Source: Archaeoglobus sulfaticallidus PM70-1
GTDB taxonomy: Archaea > Halobacteriota > Archaeoglobi > Archaeoglobales > Archaeoglobaceae
Assembly (NCBI RefSeq): GCF_000385565.1
Contig: NC_021169.1
Location: forward strand, 1,032,571 to 1,096,570
Direction of reading: 5' to 3'
Length of the DNA stretch: 64,000 nt
Shown here: one piece after another, positions 1 through 7,598 of the stretch
Layout of the letters: each line of letters starts with the position of its first letter
Position numbering within the stretch: position 1 is the stretch's first letter
Position numbers and translations under genes: made by a program
Notes under the pieces: model-generated
The model's database searches: none
Seen by the model: only the letters and a program-made list of their open reading frames with translations
What the model was told of the DNA's origin: nothing

Positions 1-1
1 T

Positions 2-523
2 GTTGGCACAATAGGCTTCGAATGTCCCGAAAGAAATGGCATCCACATCTGGGAGGACAACTACATCGTGGAGGTTGTTGATCCGGAGACAGGAGAGAGG
101 GTAGAGGATGGAGAGGAAGGAGAGATAGTATATACTTCAATAAACAGAGAGGCTATGCCATTACTCAGATACAGAAGTGGAGAGATTTCTGCCGTTGTTT
201 CGAGAGAGAAGTGCGAATGCGGAATAGAACATATGATGATAAAGAGGATTAGAGGAAGGACGGACGATATGGTGATCTACAAGGGAGTTAAATTCTACCC
301 ATCAGACATAGAGAGTGTTCTCTTCAGCCATGGTGTGTCCAACTACAAAATCGAGGTTGGAAACGGTATCAGGGTAATATTCGAGGGAGATCAAGACAAA
401 ATACATGAGATTGCAAGGGATATCAAGGAGTTTGTTGGATTTAAGCCCAAGCTCGAGGCTGTTCCGTTTGGTGTGCTTGAAAGGTTTGAAGGGAAGGCTA
501 AACGCCTTATTAGAGTTGGCTGA
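2..523 (+). CDS. Phenylacetate-CoA ligase-like protein, C-terminal part
   Basis: The reading frame is open from base 2, so this is the 3' end of a longer gene cut by the window edge. The visible 173 residues carry the C-terminal part of an adenylate-forming ligase: a segment RYRSGEI, a short cysteine-bearing stretch (EKCECG), the motif GRTDDMVIYKGVKFYP that links the two ligase subdomains, and a small ferredoxin-like end domain. This pattern is typical of the phenylacetate-CoA ligase (PaaK) family, which activates aromatic acids with ATP and CoA. The substrate cannot be read from this fragment. The symporter genes directly downstream on the same strand suggest uptake and activation of an organic acid, but that link is inference. 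Confidence 0.8.
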   Translation, partial: VGTIGFECPERNGIHIWEDNYIVEVVDPETGERVEDGEEGEIVYTSINREAMPLLRYRSGEISAVVSREKCECGIEHMMIKRIRGRTDDMVIYKGVKFYPSDIESVLFSHGVSNYKIEVGNGIRVIFEGDQDKIHEIARDIKEFVGFKPKLEAVPFGVLERFEGKAKRLIRVG

Positions 524-546
524 TACTGTTAAAGGAGGTATTATTT

Positions 547-630
547 ATGGTTGTTGAAGTGGTTTATCTGGCATCGATTGCCATGATGTTCGTTGGATTT
601 CTCATAGCCTACAAAAAAGCCAGGTTCTGA
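547..630 (+). CDS. 27-residue single-helix membrane peptide, symporter accessory type
   Basis: A very short ORF begins at ATG 547 after a strong ribosome binding site (AAAGGAGGT, 531-539) and ends 9 bases before the symporter start. The peptide has an acidic N-terminus, one hydrophobic helix of about 18 residues (VVYLASIAMMFVGFLIAY) and a basic tail KKARF, as expected for a single-pass protein with its C-terminus in the cytoplasm. Tiny proteins encoded just upstream of sodium:solute symporters are known as symporter small accessory proteins. Position, binding site and topology fit that role; the function is inferred from context. Confidence 0.7.
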   Translation: MVVEVVYLASIAMMFVGFLIAYKKARF

Positions 631-639
631 GGGATCTGG

Positions 640-2106
640 ATGATAGAGCTCGCAGTACTTATTGTCTATTTGATTTTGATGTTGCTGATTGGAGTCTATG
701 AATACAGAAAAACCAAGGGTGTTCTGGACTTCTATTTAGCAGGAAGGAATCTTGGAGTTTTGCTCGTTAGCTTCTCATTCTTCGCAACATACTTCAGCAC
801 CGCTGCATTTCTTGGAGGTGGAGGTTTCGGTTTTGTAGCGGGTTTCCAGTGGTCGGCTTTCCTGACTTTCTTTCACATATTGTTTGCGATCATCGCATGG
901 CTTGTAATCGCGCCTCCAATGAAAAGGATTGCTGAGAAATATGGATCTTTAACCATACCGGGGATATTTGGAATGAGCTTTGGAAGGGCAAGCCAGATAG
1001 TCTCAGCGATAGTGATTCTGGTATTCTTCCAGTTCTATATGGTTTCAATATACAAAGGTGCAGGAAATCTGCTTGAGGTAATGCTCGGCATAGACTACAA
1101 GACAGCTCTGATCATCACAGTAGCAGTGGTGATGATATATACAGCGATAGGTGGCTTCAGGGCAGTGGTTGTTACAGACTTCATTCAGGGGGTTCTCATA
1201 CTAGCAGGGGGGATTGCACTATTTGTAACATTAATAGCCTATCTTGGAGGACCGGTTAATGCAATAGAGTCGTTAAAGGCTGCCGAGATATTCAAGGGAA
1301 GTGGAGAGAACCTTTTCAAGTTCGGAGAGTTGGCTCCTCCACCAATAATGAATGCCGGAATGGTCATTCCTTTCATCCTCAGCCTCACATTCGCGATAAG
1401 CATCGCCCAGCTCGCGAGCCCGCAGTTGGTGATCAGATTTGTCGCAGCCAAGGATGAAAGAGTGATAAGGAAGGGGGCCATTTTAACCCCCATCCTGATC
1501 GGGATATTCGCTTTATGTGTTTTCAGCATCGGTCCATTCGGATGGCTGATAATCCCGCAGTACGATGACCCGGTGAAGTACCTAAAAAATTCAGATCTGG
1601 TTATTCCATTCATCGCCATGAAACTCTTTCCCGCAGGAATTAATGCTTTGCTTCTGACAGCAATAGTTGCTGCCGCGATGAGCACGATCAACTCACTCGT
1701 GCATGTGATAGCCACAACCTTCACAAGAGATCTGATAGGTAGCGTTGTGAGTGTTAGCGAGAAGACCGAGCTACTGATAACAAGAATCAGTGTTTTCGCA
1801 TTTGCATTGATTCCGATGATATTCGCCATCAACCCTCCAGACATAATAGTCGTCATAGTTGGTCTTAGCTTCTCTGTAATCACATCAGCATTCCTGATAC
1901 CTTTGCTCTCTGCTCTCTACGATCCTGAAGCGAAAGAGAAGCCCGCTCTTGCGAGCATGATTGTCTCGGTAGCTGTTTGCATACTATGGTACATGTACTT
2001 CTACCGTACCTACTGGGTTTATCCGGTAATACCTGGAGTTTTAGCGTCGATTATAGTGTACGGGGTAACAGCAAAAGTTAAGCGGGTTGAAGCTGTACCC
2101 GCGTAA
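640..2106 (+). CDS. Sodium:solute symporter (SSS family)
   Basis: This 488-residue integral membrane protein has about 13 hydrophobic segments. Family features include an N-terminal FYLAGRNLG stretch, YTAIGGFRAVVVTDFIQG in the middle, and AAAMSTINSLVHVIATTFTRDL, which is the region that forms the sodium site in the SSS (LeuT-fold) family. It probably drives uptake of a small organic acid, amino acid or sugar with sodium across the cytoplasmic membrane; the substrate cannot be told from sequence. It follows the tiny accessory gene and a CoA ligase gene on the same strand, so a carboxylate is a reasonable guess. Confidence 0.9.
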   Translation: MIELAVLIVYLILMLLIGVYEYRKTKGVLDFYLAGRNLGVLLVSFSFFATYFSTAAFLGGGGFGFVAGFQWSAFLTFFHILFAIIAWLVIAPPMKRIAEKYGSLTIPGIFGMSFGRASQIVSAIVILVFFQFYMVSIYKGAGNLLEVMLGIDYKTALIITVAVVMIYTAIGGFRAVVVTDFIQGVLILAGGIALFVTLIAYLGGPVNAIESLKAAEIFKGSGENLFKFGELAPPPIMNAGMVIPFILSLTFAISIAQLASPQLVIRFVAAKDERVIRKGAILTPILIGIFALCVFSIGPFGWLIIPQYDDPVKYLKNSDLVIPFIAMKLFPAGINALLLTAIVAAAMSTINSLVHVIATTFTRDLIGSVVSVSEKTELLITRISVFAFALIPMIFAINPPDIIVVIVGLSFSVITSAFLIPLLSALYDPEAKEKPALASMIVSVAVCILWYMYFYRTYWVYPVIPGVLASIIVYGVTAKVKRVEAVPA

Positions 2107-2125
2107 TATAACTGCATAAAATTTT

Positions 2126-2941
2126 TTAACCCTTGATGAATGTTTCTAGAGCTTTTAAAGCTGCATCCCTCATAACCCCAACTGGAGCTTTTTTGCCAGT
2201 CCAGATCTCAAAGGCTTTCGCTCCCTGATACACGAGCATGTCGATGCCATAAACCACATCACATCCCTTTTCTTTGGCAACCCTGATGAGCTTCGTCTCC
2301 ATGGGGTTGTACACGGTATCGAACACAACACCCTGAATCGCCTTCTCTGGTAAGGGTAGCTCATTTTTGAAGCCGTGCATGCCGAGAGGGGTAGCGTTAA
2401 CCACCATATCAACATTAACCTTCTCCAGTTCCTCCCTTCTGATAAAAATAGCCCTTCCAAATCTCCTGAGTTCCTCCACCAGATTCAAAGCTCTCGACTC
2501 GGTTCTGTTGTGGATGAGGACAACGGCCCCATTTTTAACCAGTCCATACGAGACAGCTTTGCCCGCACCTCCTGCACCCACAACCAGAACCCTGATGTTT
2601 TTTATCTCTTCGATACTGAATTTTGGTTCTATAGCCTTCAAAGCCCCGTAAACATCCGTGTTGTATGCCAGTCCCTTCTTAAAATCGATCGTGTTTGCAG
2701 TCCTGATAGCCCTTGCATCTCCAACGAGCTCATAGTACTTTGCAACCTCCTCCTTGAATGGTATCGTGACATTCGCCCCATTAAATCTCTTCTCGATTAT
2801 CCTTATCTCCTCGCTGAATCCCTCTGGATTAACCTCGAGCTTTACATACTCTGCATCCATGTTGTAGTATCTGAACGCTGAATTCTGCATCTCTGGAGAG
2901 ACTGAATGCTTCAATGGGTAGCCTATTATGCAGTATTTCAT
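2126..2941 (-). CDS. aroE: Shikimate dehydrogenase
   Basis: The 271-residue protein should reduce 3-dehydroshikimate to shikimate with NADPH in aromatic amino acid synthesis. Near the N-terminus it has the substrate-binding serines in YPLKHSVSPEMQN, then NVTIPFKE with the catalytic lysine at about residue 63, and NTD with the conserved aspartate at about residue 96. The dinucleotide-binding loop VVGAGGAGKAV follows. Length is normal for AroE. The start overlaps the stop of the upstream CYTH gene by four bases (ATGA), so the two genes are probably co-translated. Its 3' end faces the symporter gene, with a T-rich gap of only 19 bases between the convergent genes. Confidence 0.95.
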   Translation of the reverse strand: MKYCIIGYPLKHSVSPEMQNSAFRYYNMDAEYVKLEVNPEGFSEEIRIIEKRFNGANVTIPFKEEVAKYYELVGDARAIRTANTIDFKKGLAYNTDVYGALKAIEPKFSIEEIKNIRVLVVGAGGAGKAVSYGLVKNGAVVLIHNRTESRALNLVEELRRFGRAIFIRREELEKVNVDMVVNATPLGMHGFKNELPLPEKAIQGVVFDTVYNPMETKLIRVAKEKGCDVVYGIDMLVYQGAKAFEIWTGKKAPVGVMRDAALKALETFIKG

Positions 2942-3468
2942 GCAGAATCACCGAGCATAAGCTCCAGATATGATTTTCTGATGTTCTTTCCACTTAAATT
3001 TATTTTTTTGGCTATTTCCGATATCTTCCTTTTGCCTTCCTCGATGTCCTGAGTATCCACCTCAATCTCAATAAACTTTCCGAAATCGAGTGTGTCCAGG
3101 CAAATTATCGCATTATCCATCCTGTAGATCTTTCTTATCTTTCTCACAGTAGCGAATTCCTCAAATCCGAGTTTTCTGAACATGTCCCGTGCATTATCGT
3201 AATCATCCCCGTAGATCCTCACCTTGATCTCCTCTCTCGTTTTCGTTTCAGGGTCCATCTTTTTCCCCTTGTAGGTTATCGTAACACCTTCCACATCCTT
3301 CCTTATCCTAAATGCCTCATCCGTTTTTGCAAAATCTCTCAGTGGGTGTTTGTAGTAGATGTCAACTTCCTCCTTCTCAATCACGAGTTCTGCAATCTCA
3401 GAGAGCAGGTTATCGATCCTAGAAAATTCAGAATCATCAATCATGAACTTTGCCTCTATCTCAATCAT
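2938..3468 (-). CDS. CYTH-domain protein, class IV adenylate cyclase type (CyaB)
   Basis: The 176-residue protein opens with the ExExK motif (EIEAKF) that defines the CYTH superfamily of tunnel-fold triphosphate enzymes. Later charged strands (RIRKD, TYKGKK, REEIKVRI, EIEVDT) supply the other phosphate- and metal-binding residues. Archaeal members are annotated as class IV adenylate cyclase or thiamine/inorganic triphosphatase. Which activity applies here cannot be decided by eye. It is the first gene of a two-gene unit with aroE (4-base overlap) and diverges from the FKBP gene. Confidence 0.85.
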   Translation of the reverse strand: MIEIEAKFMIDDSEFSRIDNLLSEIAELVIEKEEVDIYYKHPLRDFAKTDEAFRIRKDVEGVTITYKGKKMDPETKTREEIKVRIYGDDYDNARDMFRKLGFEEFATVRKIRKIYRMDNAIICLDTLDFGKFIEIEVDTQDIEEGKRKISEIAKKINLSGKNIRKSYLELMLGDSA

Positions 3469-3490
3469 GATTTCACCCTAGTTCACCAAT

Positions 3491-3500
3491 CTTTTTATAT
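3491..3500 (+). promoter_or_regulatory. TATA box of the FKBP gene
   Basis: CTTTTTATAT lies about 25 bases before position 3522, where transcription should then begin. The message would carry AGGTGA (3533-3538) just before ATG 3543, which argues for that start rather than ATG 3525. Confidence 0.55.
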
Positions 3501-3542
3501 CCATTAATTCCAGCGGTATAAAAAATGATAACAGGTGATGTA

Positions 3543-4313
3543 ATGATTCAGAAGGGAGACTTCGTTAAGATTAGCTATACCGCAAGGCTAGAGGATGGCA
3601 CGATAATTGATTCAACCGACGAGAAGACAGCCATAGAAGCGGGGCTTACAGACAAGCTGAGGTATGGAGACATAATAGTGGCTGTGGGAGACAGGCATGT
3701 AATCGAGGGGCTCGATGATGCATTGGTTGGAAAAGAAATTGGATTCAAGGGAGAGATAGTTGTAGAGCCAGAAAAAGCCTTTGGAGCTTACGATCCAGAT
3801 AAAAAGGAGACTGTCACGATCAGACACTTCAAGGAGAGGCCACAGGTAGGGCAAAGGGTTCAGATAGGCGACAAGTGGGGAACCGTAGAGAGGGTTATCG
3901 GGAGGAGAGTTGTCGTTGACTTCAACCATCCGTATGCCGGTAAGAAGATAATTTTCGACCTCGAGATAAAGGAGAAAATAGATGACCCACTGGAGAAGGT
4001 CAAGGCTCTCTTCTTACTTTACACAACCAAGGAGGTTAACGCAGAGATAAAAGATGGAAGGGTGATTGTAGAGGTTCCAAGGGGTTCAAGCTTCGACCAG
4101 TACTTCCTGATAGGTAAGTTCAGTGCTATCGATGCGATATTCAGGCATCTCGAAGATGTAAATGAGGTTGAGCTTGTTGAAAGGTACCCGAGGATAAAGC
4201 CTGAGGCTGAAGAGAAGAAAGAGGAAGCTGAAGAGGCTGAAGAGCAGAAGAGTCAGGAAGAGGCAAAAGATACAAAAGAAGAGCAGGATACTAAAGAGGA
4301 GAATCCTGAATAA
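3543..4313 (+). CDS. FKBP-type peptidyl-prolyl isomerase (SlyD-like), long archaeal form
   Basis: This protein isomerises proline bonds and acts as a folding chaperone in the cytoplasm. The N-terminal half has the FKBP core KGDFVKISYTARLEDGTIID, an inserted-flap segment (VVAVGDRHVIEGLDDALVG) and VEPEKAFGAYDP, all typical of SlyD-like FKBPs. A further domain of about 90 residues follows, as in long archaeal FKBPs, and the protein ends in a highly charged tail of about 40 residues rich in Glu and Lys. ATG 3543 is preferred over the in-frame ATG 3525 because a GGTGAT ribosome binding site lies between them; this gives 256 residues. Confidence 0.93.
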   Translation: MIQKGDFVKISYTARLEDGTIIDSTDEKTAIEAGLTDKLRYGDIIVAVGDRHVIEGLDDALVGKEIGFKGEIVVEPEKAFGAYDPDKKETVTIRHFKERPQVGQRVQIGDKWGTVERVIGRRVVVDFNHPYAGKKIIFDLEIKEKIDDPLEKVKALFLLYTTKEVNAEIKDGRVIVEVPRGSSFDQYFLIGKFSAIDAIFRHLEDVNEVELVERYPRIKPEAEEKKEEAEEAEEQKSQEEAKDTKEEQDTKEENPE

Positions 4314-4437
4314 TTCTCTATATTTTGTTACTCCATTTTTGTTATTCACTATTTGTTATCCACTAACCGCCCAAATGGATATGGAGTTGCCCGATAAATA
4401 AATTGCCAGTGTTGCCCGTGCATCACTTCATGCATCG

Positions 4438-5292
4438 CTACTGCATTATATCAAGCAGAACTTTTATCAGCTCCCTGTCGTGAACCATTCCGATCAGCCT
4501 CTCATCAGCATCCGCAACCGGGATGTGGTCTATGTCGTTCTTTATCATCTCCCTCGCACACTTCGAGACTTTCGTCTGGGGGTAGACATACACAGCTTTC
4601 TTCATGAAGTTCTTAACAGGTTCTTTTGGAAGCTTCACAACGCTCACTTCGAAATACTTGACTGTGAAATCCCTGAAGGAATCCCACATCCAGTAGTCCT
4701 CGCTATCACTCGATGATGCGTAGCTCTTCTCCTCGAGAAATTCGTCTATGAGAGATTCTGACAGCATTATCTTCTCATCGATTAAACCAACTAAGCTGCC
4801 ATTGTCATCCAGTACTGGACATAATTCGGCATTTGTCAGCCGCATAACCTCTCCGACAACATTGAGCGGGGTTTCCTCCCACACGCAGACAGTTGAATTC
4901 GTGACATACCTCTTCACTGCATCTTCTATCTCCATCTCAGCAATCTGGTTTATAATGTCTCTGAGGGTAATTATCCCAACAAGCTTATCCTCCTTCAACA
5001 CTGGAAGTCTCCTGAAGTTGCTGTTCGCAAGGATATCCACCACATCTCTGAGAGAATCATCATGCTGAACCGTAACAGGGTCTGGAGTCATTAAAAGAGC
5101 CAGCTGCTCCTCGTCCGGTTTCCGGAGTATATCCTTCCTCGTTACTATACCAACCAGCCTGTCGTTTTTGACCACAGGTATGCCGGATATTTTGTGCTTC
5201 TTGAAAATGTTGATAGCAACATCCCTCGTGTTTGGGAGTGTTATGTAAACAACATCTCTGTTCATTACATCCTCTGCTCTCATCTTAGCCAA
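4438..5292 (-). CDS. Protein with four CBS domains
   Basis: The 284-residue protein is made almost entirely of CBS repeats. Four copies of the pattern 'V....T...A...M......PV.D....VGI.T..D' can be followed (for example GIPVVKNDRLVGIVTRKDI, then FRRLPVLKEDKLVGIITLRDI). CBS pairs bind adenosine nucleotides such as AMP, ATP or SAM and usually work as energy-sensing regulators. No catalytic domain is attached, so it probably controls a partner protein that cannot be identified here. It is transcribed alone, convergent with the FKBP gene. Confidence 0.9.
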   Translation of the reverse strand: MAKMRAEDVMNRDVVYITLPNTRDVAINIFKKHKISGIPVVKNDRLVGIVTRKDILRKPDEEQLALLMTPDPVTVQHDDSLRDVVDILANSNFRRLPVLKEDKLVGIITLRDIINQIAEMEIEDAVKRYVTNSTVCVWEETPLNVVGEVMRLTNAELCPVLDDNGSLVGLIDEKIMLSESLIDEFLEEKSYASSSDSEDYWMWDSFRDFTVKYFEVSVVKLPKEPVKNFMKKAVYVYPQTKVSKCAREMIKNDIDHIPVADADERLIGMVHDRELIKVLLDIMQ

Positions 5293-5385
5293 GACGAGAA
5301 TCTTTGAAAATAAATAATTTTCCTATCAGTTTATATCATTAAATTTTTATTGTATCTTGAAGATTTTAGTCTGGCAAGCCAAGCT

Positions 5386-5394
5386 AATTTAAAT
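5386..5394 (+). promoter_or_regulatory. TATA box for the small PD-(D/E)XK gene
   Basis: TAATTTAAAT is centred about 26 bases before ATG 5416, which fits a leaderless transcript and supports that ATG over the upstream in-frame TTG at 5350. Confidence 0.5.
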
Positions 5395-5415
5395 CCTGCG
5401 ATCAAAATCAGCACA

Positions 5416-5808
5416 ATGCCAAGCTGGCAGGAGTTCGAAGAACTTGTGAAAGATGTTTTTGAAAAAAATGATTTTGAAACCAGATTCAGAGTTGTTTTCA
5501 GGTATAAGGGAAGAAGAAGTGAGATAGACATAATAGCCAAAAGATTCAATAAAATTCTGGCTGTAGATGCTAAAAGGTACAACAGAAACTGGTACAGAAA
5601 GAGTGCATTGAAAAGGGAGGCAGAGAAACACAGAAAGAGGTGTGAAAACTACTCGAAGCTCACGAATCAGAGGGTATATCCGGTAATAGTGTCTCTCATC
5701 GATGACAGGCTGATCTTTTACGAGGGTTGTGCTGTAGTGCCGTTTGATGCCTTAAACGATTTTCTCCTCAACATCGATTACTACCTCGCAGAGCTTTTTG
5801 AGGATTAG
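5416..5808 (+). CDS. Small PD-(D/E)XK nuclease-like protein
   Basis: This 130-residue protein resembles archaeal restriction-endonuclease-like folds. It begins WQEFEELVKDVFEKNDFE, a helix found before the core in Mrr-like enzymes, and then shows GRRSEIDIIAKRFNKILAVDAKR. That stretch gives the Asp of motif II and a D-A-K motif III with the usual spacing. It may be a DNA repair or DNA-processing nuclease; no partner is evident. It stands alone between the divergent CBS gene and gatC. ATG 5416 is chosen because a TATA-like sequence lies the right distance upstream. Confidence 0.75.
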   Translation: MPSWQEFEELVKDVFEKNDFETRFRVVFRYKGRRSEIDIIAKRFNKILAVDAKRYNRNWYRKSALKREAEKHRKRCENYSKLTNQRVYPVIVSLIDDRLIFYEGCAVVPFDALNDFLLNIDYYLAELFED

Positions 5809-5898
5809 GACTTACTCCACCCCACAACTAAAAAAGCCAAAGGTCAGCCAAACGAAATGTTTTATTAACAGGCAACGATTTGGTGATATGGTGGTATC

Positions 5899-6198
5899 AT
5901 GATAACGAGAGATGAGGTTGTTCACATATCCAAGCTCGCCAAGATAGCTTTGAGTGATGATGAAATTGAGAGGTTCAGGAGTGAATTTGAGAGCATACTC
6001 GAGTATTTTGAATCGCTTGATGATGTCAGAAATGAATTCGAAAATTTCGACGATGTCGAGCCAACATTCCAGGTTCTTCCACTCAGGAATGTTTTTAGAG
6101 ATGATGTGGCCAAGGACTCCCTTGATAGAGAGTCCGTTCTGATGAACGCGAAACATAAAGAAGAGGGATATTTCAAAGGCCCGAGAATAGTTGAGTAA
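5899..6198 (+). CDS. gatC: Aspartyl/glutamyl-tRNA amidotransferase subunit C
   Basis: A 99-residue protein typical of GatC: it starts MITRDEVVHISKLAKIALSDDEIERF and has the belt-like RNVFRDDVAKDSLDRESVLMNA segment and the terminal YFKGPRIVE. GatC stabilises the GatA-GatB interface in the enzyme that converts misacylated Asp-tRNA(Asn) or Glu-tRNA(Gln) into the amide form. It lies 22 bases upstream of gatA on the same strand; gatB is not in this window. Confidence 0.93.
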   Translation: MITRDEVVHISKLAKIALSDDEIERFRSEFESILEYFESLDDVRNEFENFDDVEPTFQVLPLRNVFRDDVAKDSLDRESVLMNAKHKEEGYFKGPRIVE

Positions 6199-6220
6199 GG
6201 GATCTTGAGCAGGTGATCAT

Positions 6221-7594
6221 GTGATATCGATATCCGATTGGAAAGAGAGGCTTGAGGAGAGCAAAGCCGAAGATCTGGTAGCTGAGTTAATAGAGAGAAT
6301 AAAAAAGAGCGATCTCAATGCTTTCATAAGTGTAAACGAAAAGGCAGTAGATGATGCGAGAAGGTTCGATGAGGGCAAACTGTCCGGCAAACTCGCTGGG
6401 ATACCTGTGGCTGTTAAGGACAACATATCCACAAAGGGCATGCTCACAACCTGTGCATCAAAAATCCTCCACAACTACATCCCGCCATACGACGCCCATG
6501 TTGTTGAAAGGCTGAAACAGGAAGGGGCGATAATAATCGGCAAAACAAACATGGATGAGTTCGCCATGGGAACCACAACCGAGACCTCATATTTCGGAGT
6601 TGTGAAAAATCCGTTCGACAAAAGCAGAGTTGCTGGAGGCAGCAGTGGTGGAAGTGCAGCATGCTTGGCTGGAGACGAAAGCGTTGTATCTTTGGGAAGC
6701 GATACTGGTGGTAGCATAAGATGTCCGGCAAGTTTTTGCGGAGTCTATGGCTTAAAGCCAACCTATGGTCTGGTTTCTAGGTATGGATTGATACCGTACG
6801 CGAACAGCCTCGAGCAGATAGGTCCATTCGCCACCTGCGTTGAGGATCTTGCGATTTTGCTTGAAGTGATAGCTGGAAAGGATGAGAGAGATTCTACAAA
6901 TTCTGGAAAGGACTTTAACAGCAGAGACCTCAGAGATGTTGGCAGACTTAAAATTGGCGTTATCAGGGAAATGAGCGGGAACGAGGATGTTATGTCTTCT
7001 TTCAATGAGGCTCTGGAGGTCGTAAAAAAGCACCATGAGGTTGAAGAGGTTTCGCTCCGCTCTCTAAAGTACGCCCTACCGGCATACTATATAATCGCAA
7101 TGAGTGAAGCTTCATCAAACCTTGCCAGATACGATGGTGTGAGATATGGTCTAGCATTGGATAGGCTTTCGAACTGGAACGATTACTTTTCTGAGGTGAG
7201 GGCTGAGGGCTTCGGAGATGAGGTTAAGAGGAGGATCATGCTCGGAAGCTATGCCCTCTCAGCTGGCTACTACGGAAAATACTACCTCAAAGCTCTCAAG
7301 GTCAGAACGCTCGTTATAAACGATTTTGAAAGAGCTTTGAGCAAATACGATTTGCTGATCGCTCCAACAATGCCCTCTCTGCCCTTCAGGATTGGCGAAC
7401 TTGCAGATCCGCTTACGATGTACAAGGCTGATGTCAACACAGTTCCGATAAACCTCTCAGGCCTTCCATCCCTTTCGATGCCAATATTCATGAGAAAAGG
7501 TCTGCCAGTTGGAATGCAGATTATTGGTAACTACTTCTCAGAAAGCCTGATCCTCTCATTTGCCAAACAGCTTGAGAACGAGCTTGCAGCGTGA
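6221..7594 (+). CDS. gatA: Aspartyl/glutamyl-tRNA amidotransferase subunit A
   Basis: The amidase subunit releases ammonia from glutamine and passes it to GatB for tRNA amidation. The amidase signature is clear: the catalytic lysine in PVAVKDNIS, followed by RVAGGSSGGSAACLAG with the serine cis-Ser/Ser pair and GSDTGGSIRCPASFCGVYGLKPTYG. At 457 residues it has normal length. The start is a GTG at 6221 preceded by GGTGAT, because no ATG fits the frame near the binding site. It is followed after four bases by sepS, so tRNA-dependent Asn/Gln and Cys formation appear co-transcribed. Confidence 0.95.
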   Translation: MISISDWKERLEESKAEDLVAELIERIKKSDLNAFISVNEKAVDDARRFDEGKLSGKLAGIPVAVKDNISTKGMLTTCASKILHNYIPPYDAHVVERLKQEGAIIIGKTNMDEFAMGTTTETSYFGVVKNPFDKSRVAGGSSGGSAACLAGDESVVSLGSDTGGSIRCPASFCGVYGLKPTYGLVSRYGLIPYANSLEQIGPFATCVEDLAILLEVIAGKDERDSTNSGKDFNSRDLRDVGRLKIGVIREMSGNEDVMSSFNEALEVVKKHHEVEEVSLRSLKYALPAYYIIAMSEASSNLARYDGVRYGLALDRLSNWNDYFSEVRAEGFGDEVKRRIMLGSYALSAGYYGKYYLKALKVRTLVINDFERALSKYDLLIAPTMPSLPFRIGELADPLTMYKADVNTVPINLSGLPSLSMPIFMRKGLPVGMQIIGNYFSESLILSFAKQLENELAA

Positions 7595-7598
7595 TAGG

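Noticed and set aside
1239..1883. Long minus-strand ORF of 214 codons inside the symporter gene
   Set aside because: It is antisense to a clear SSS transporter and has no family features; a by-product of codon bias.
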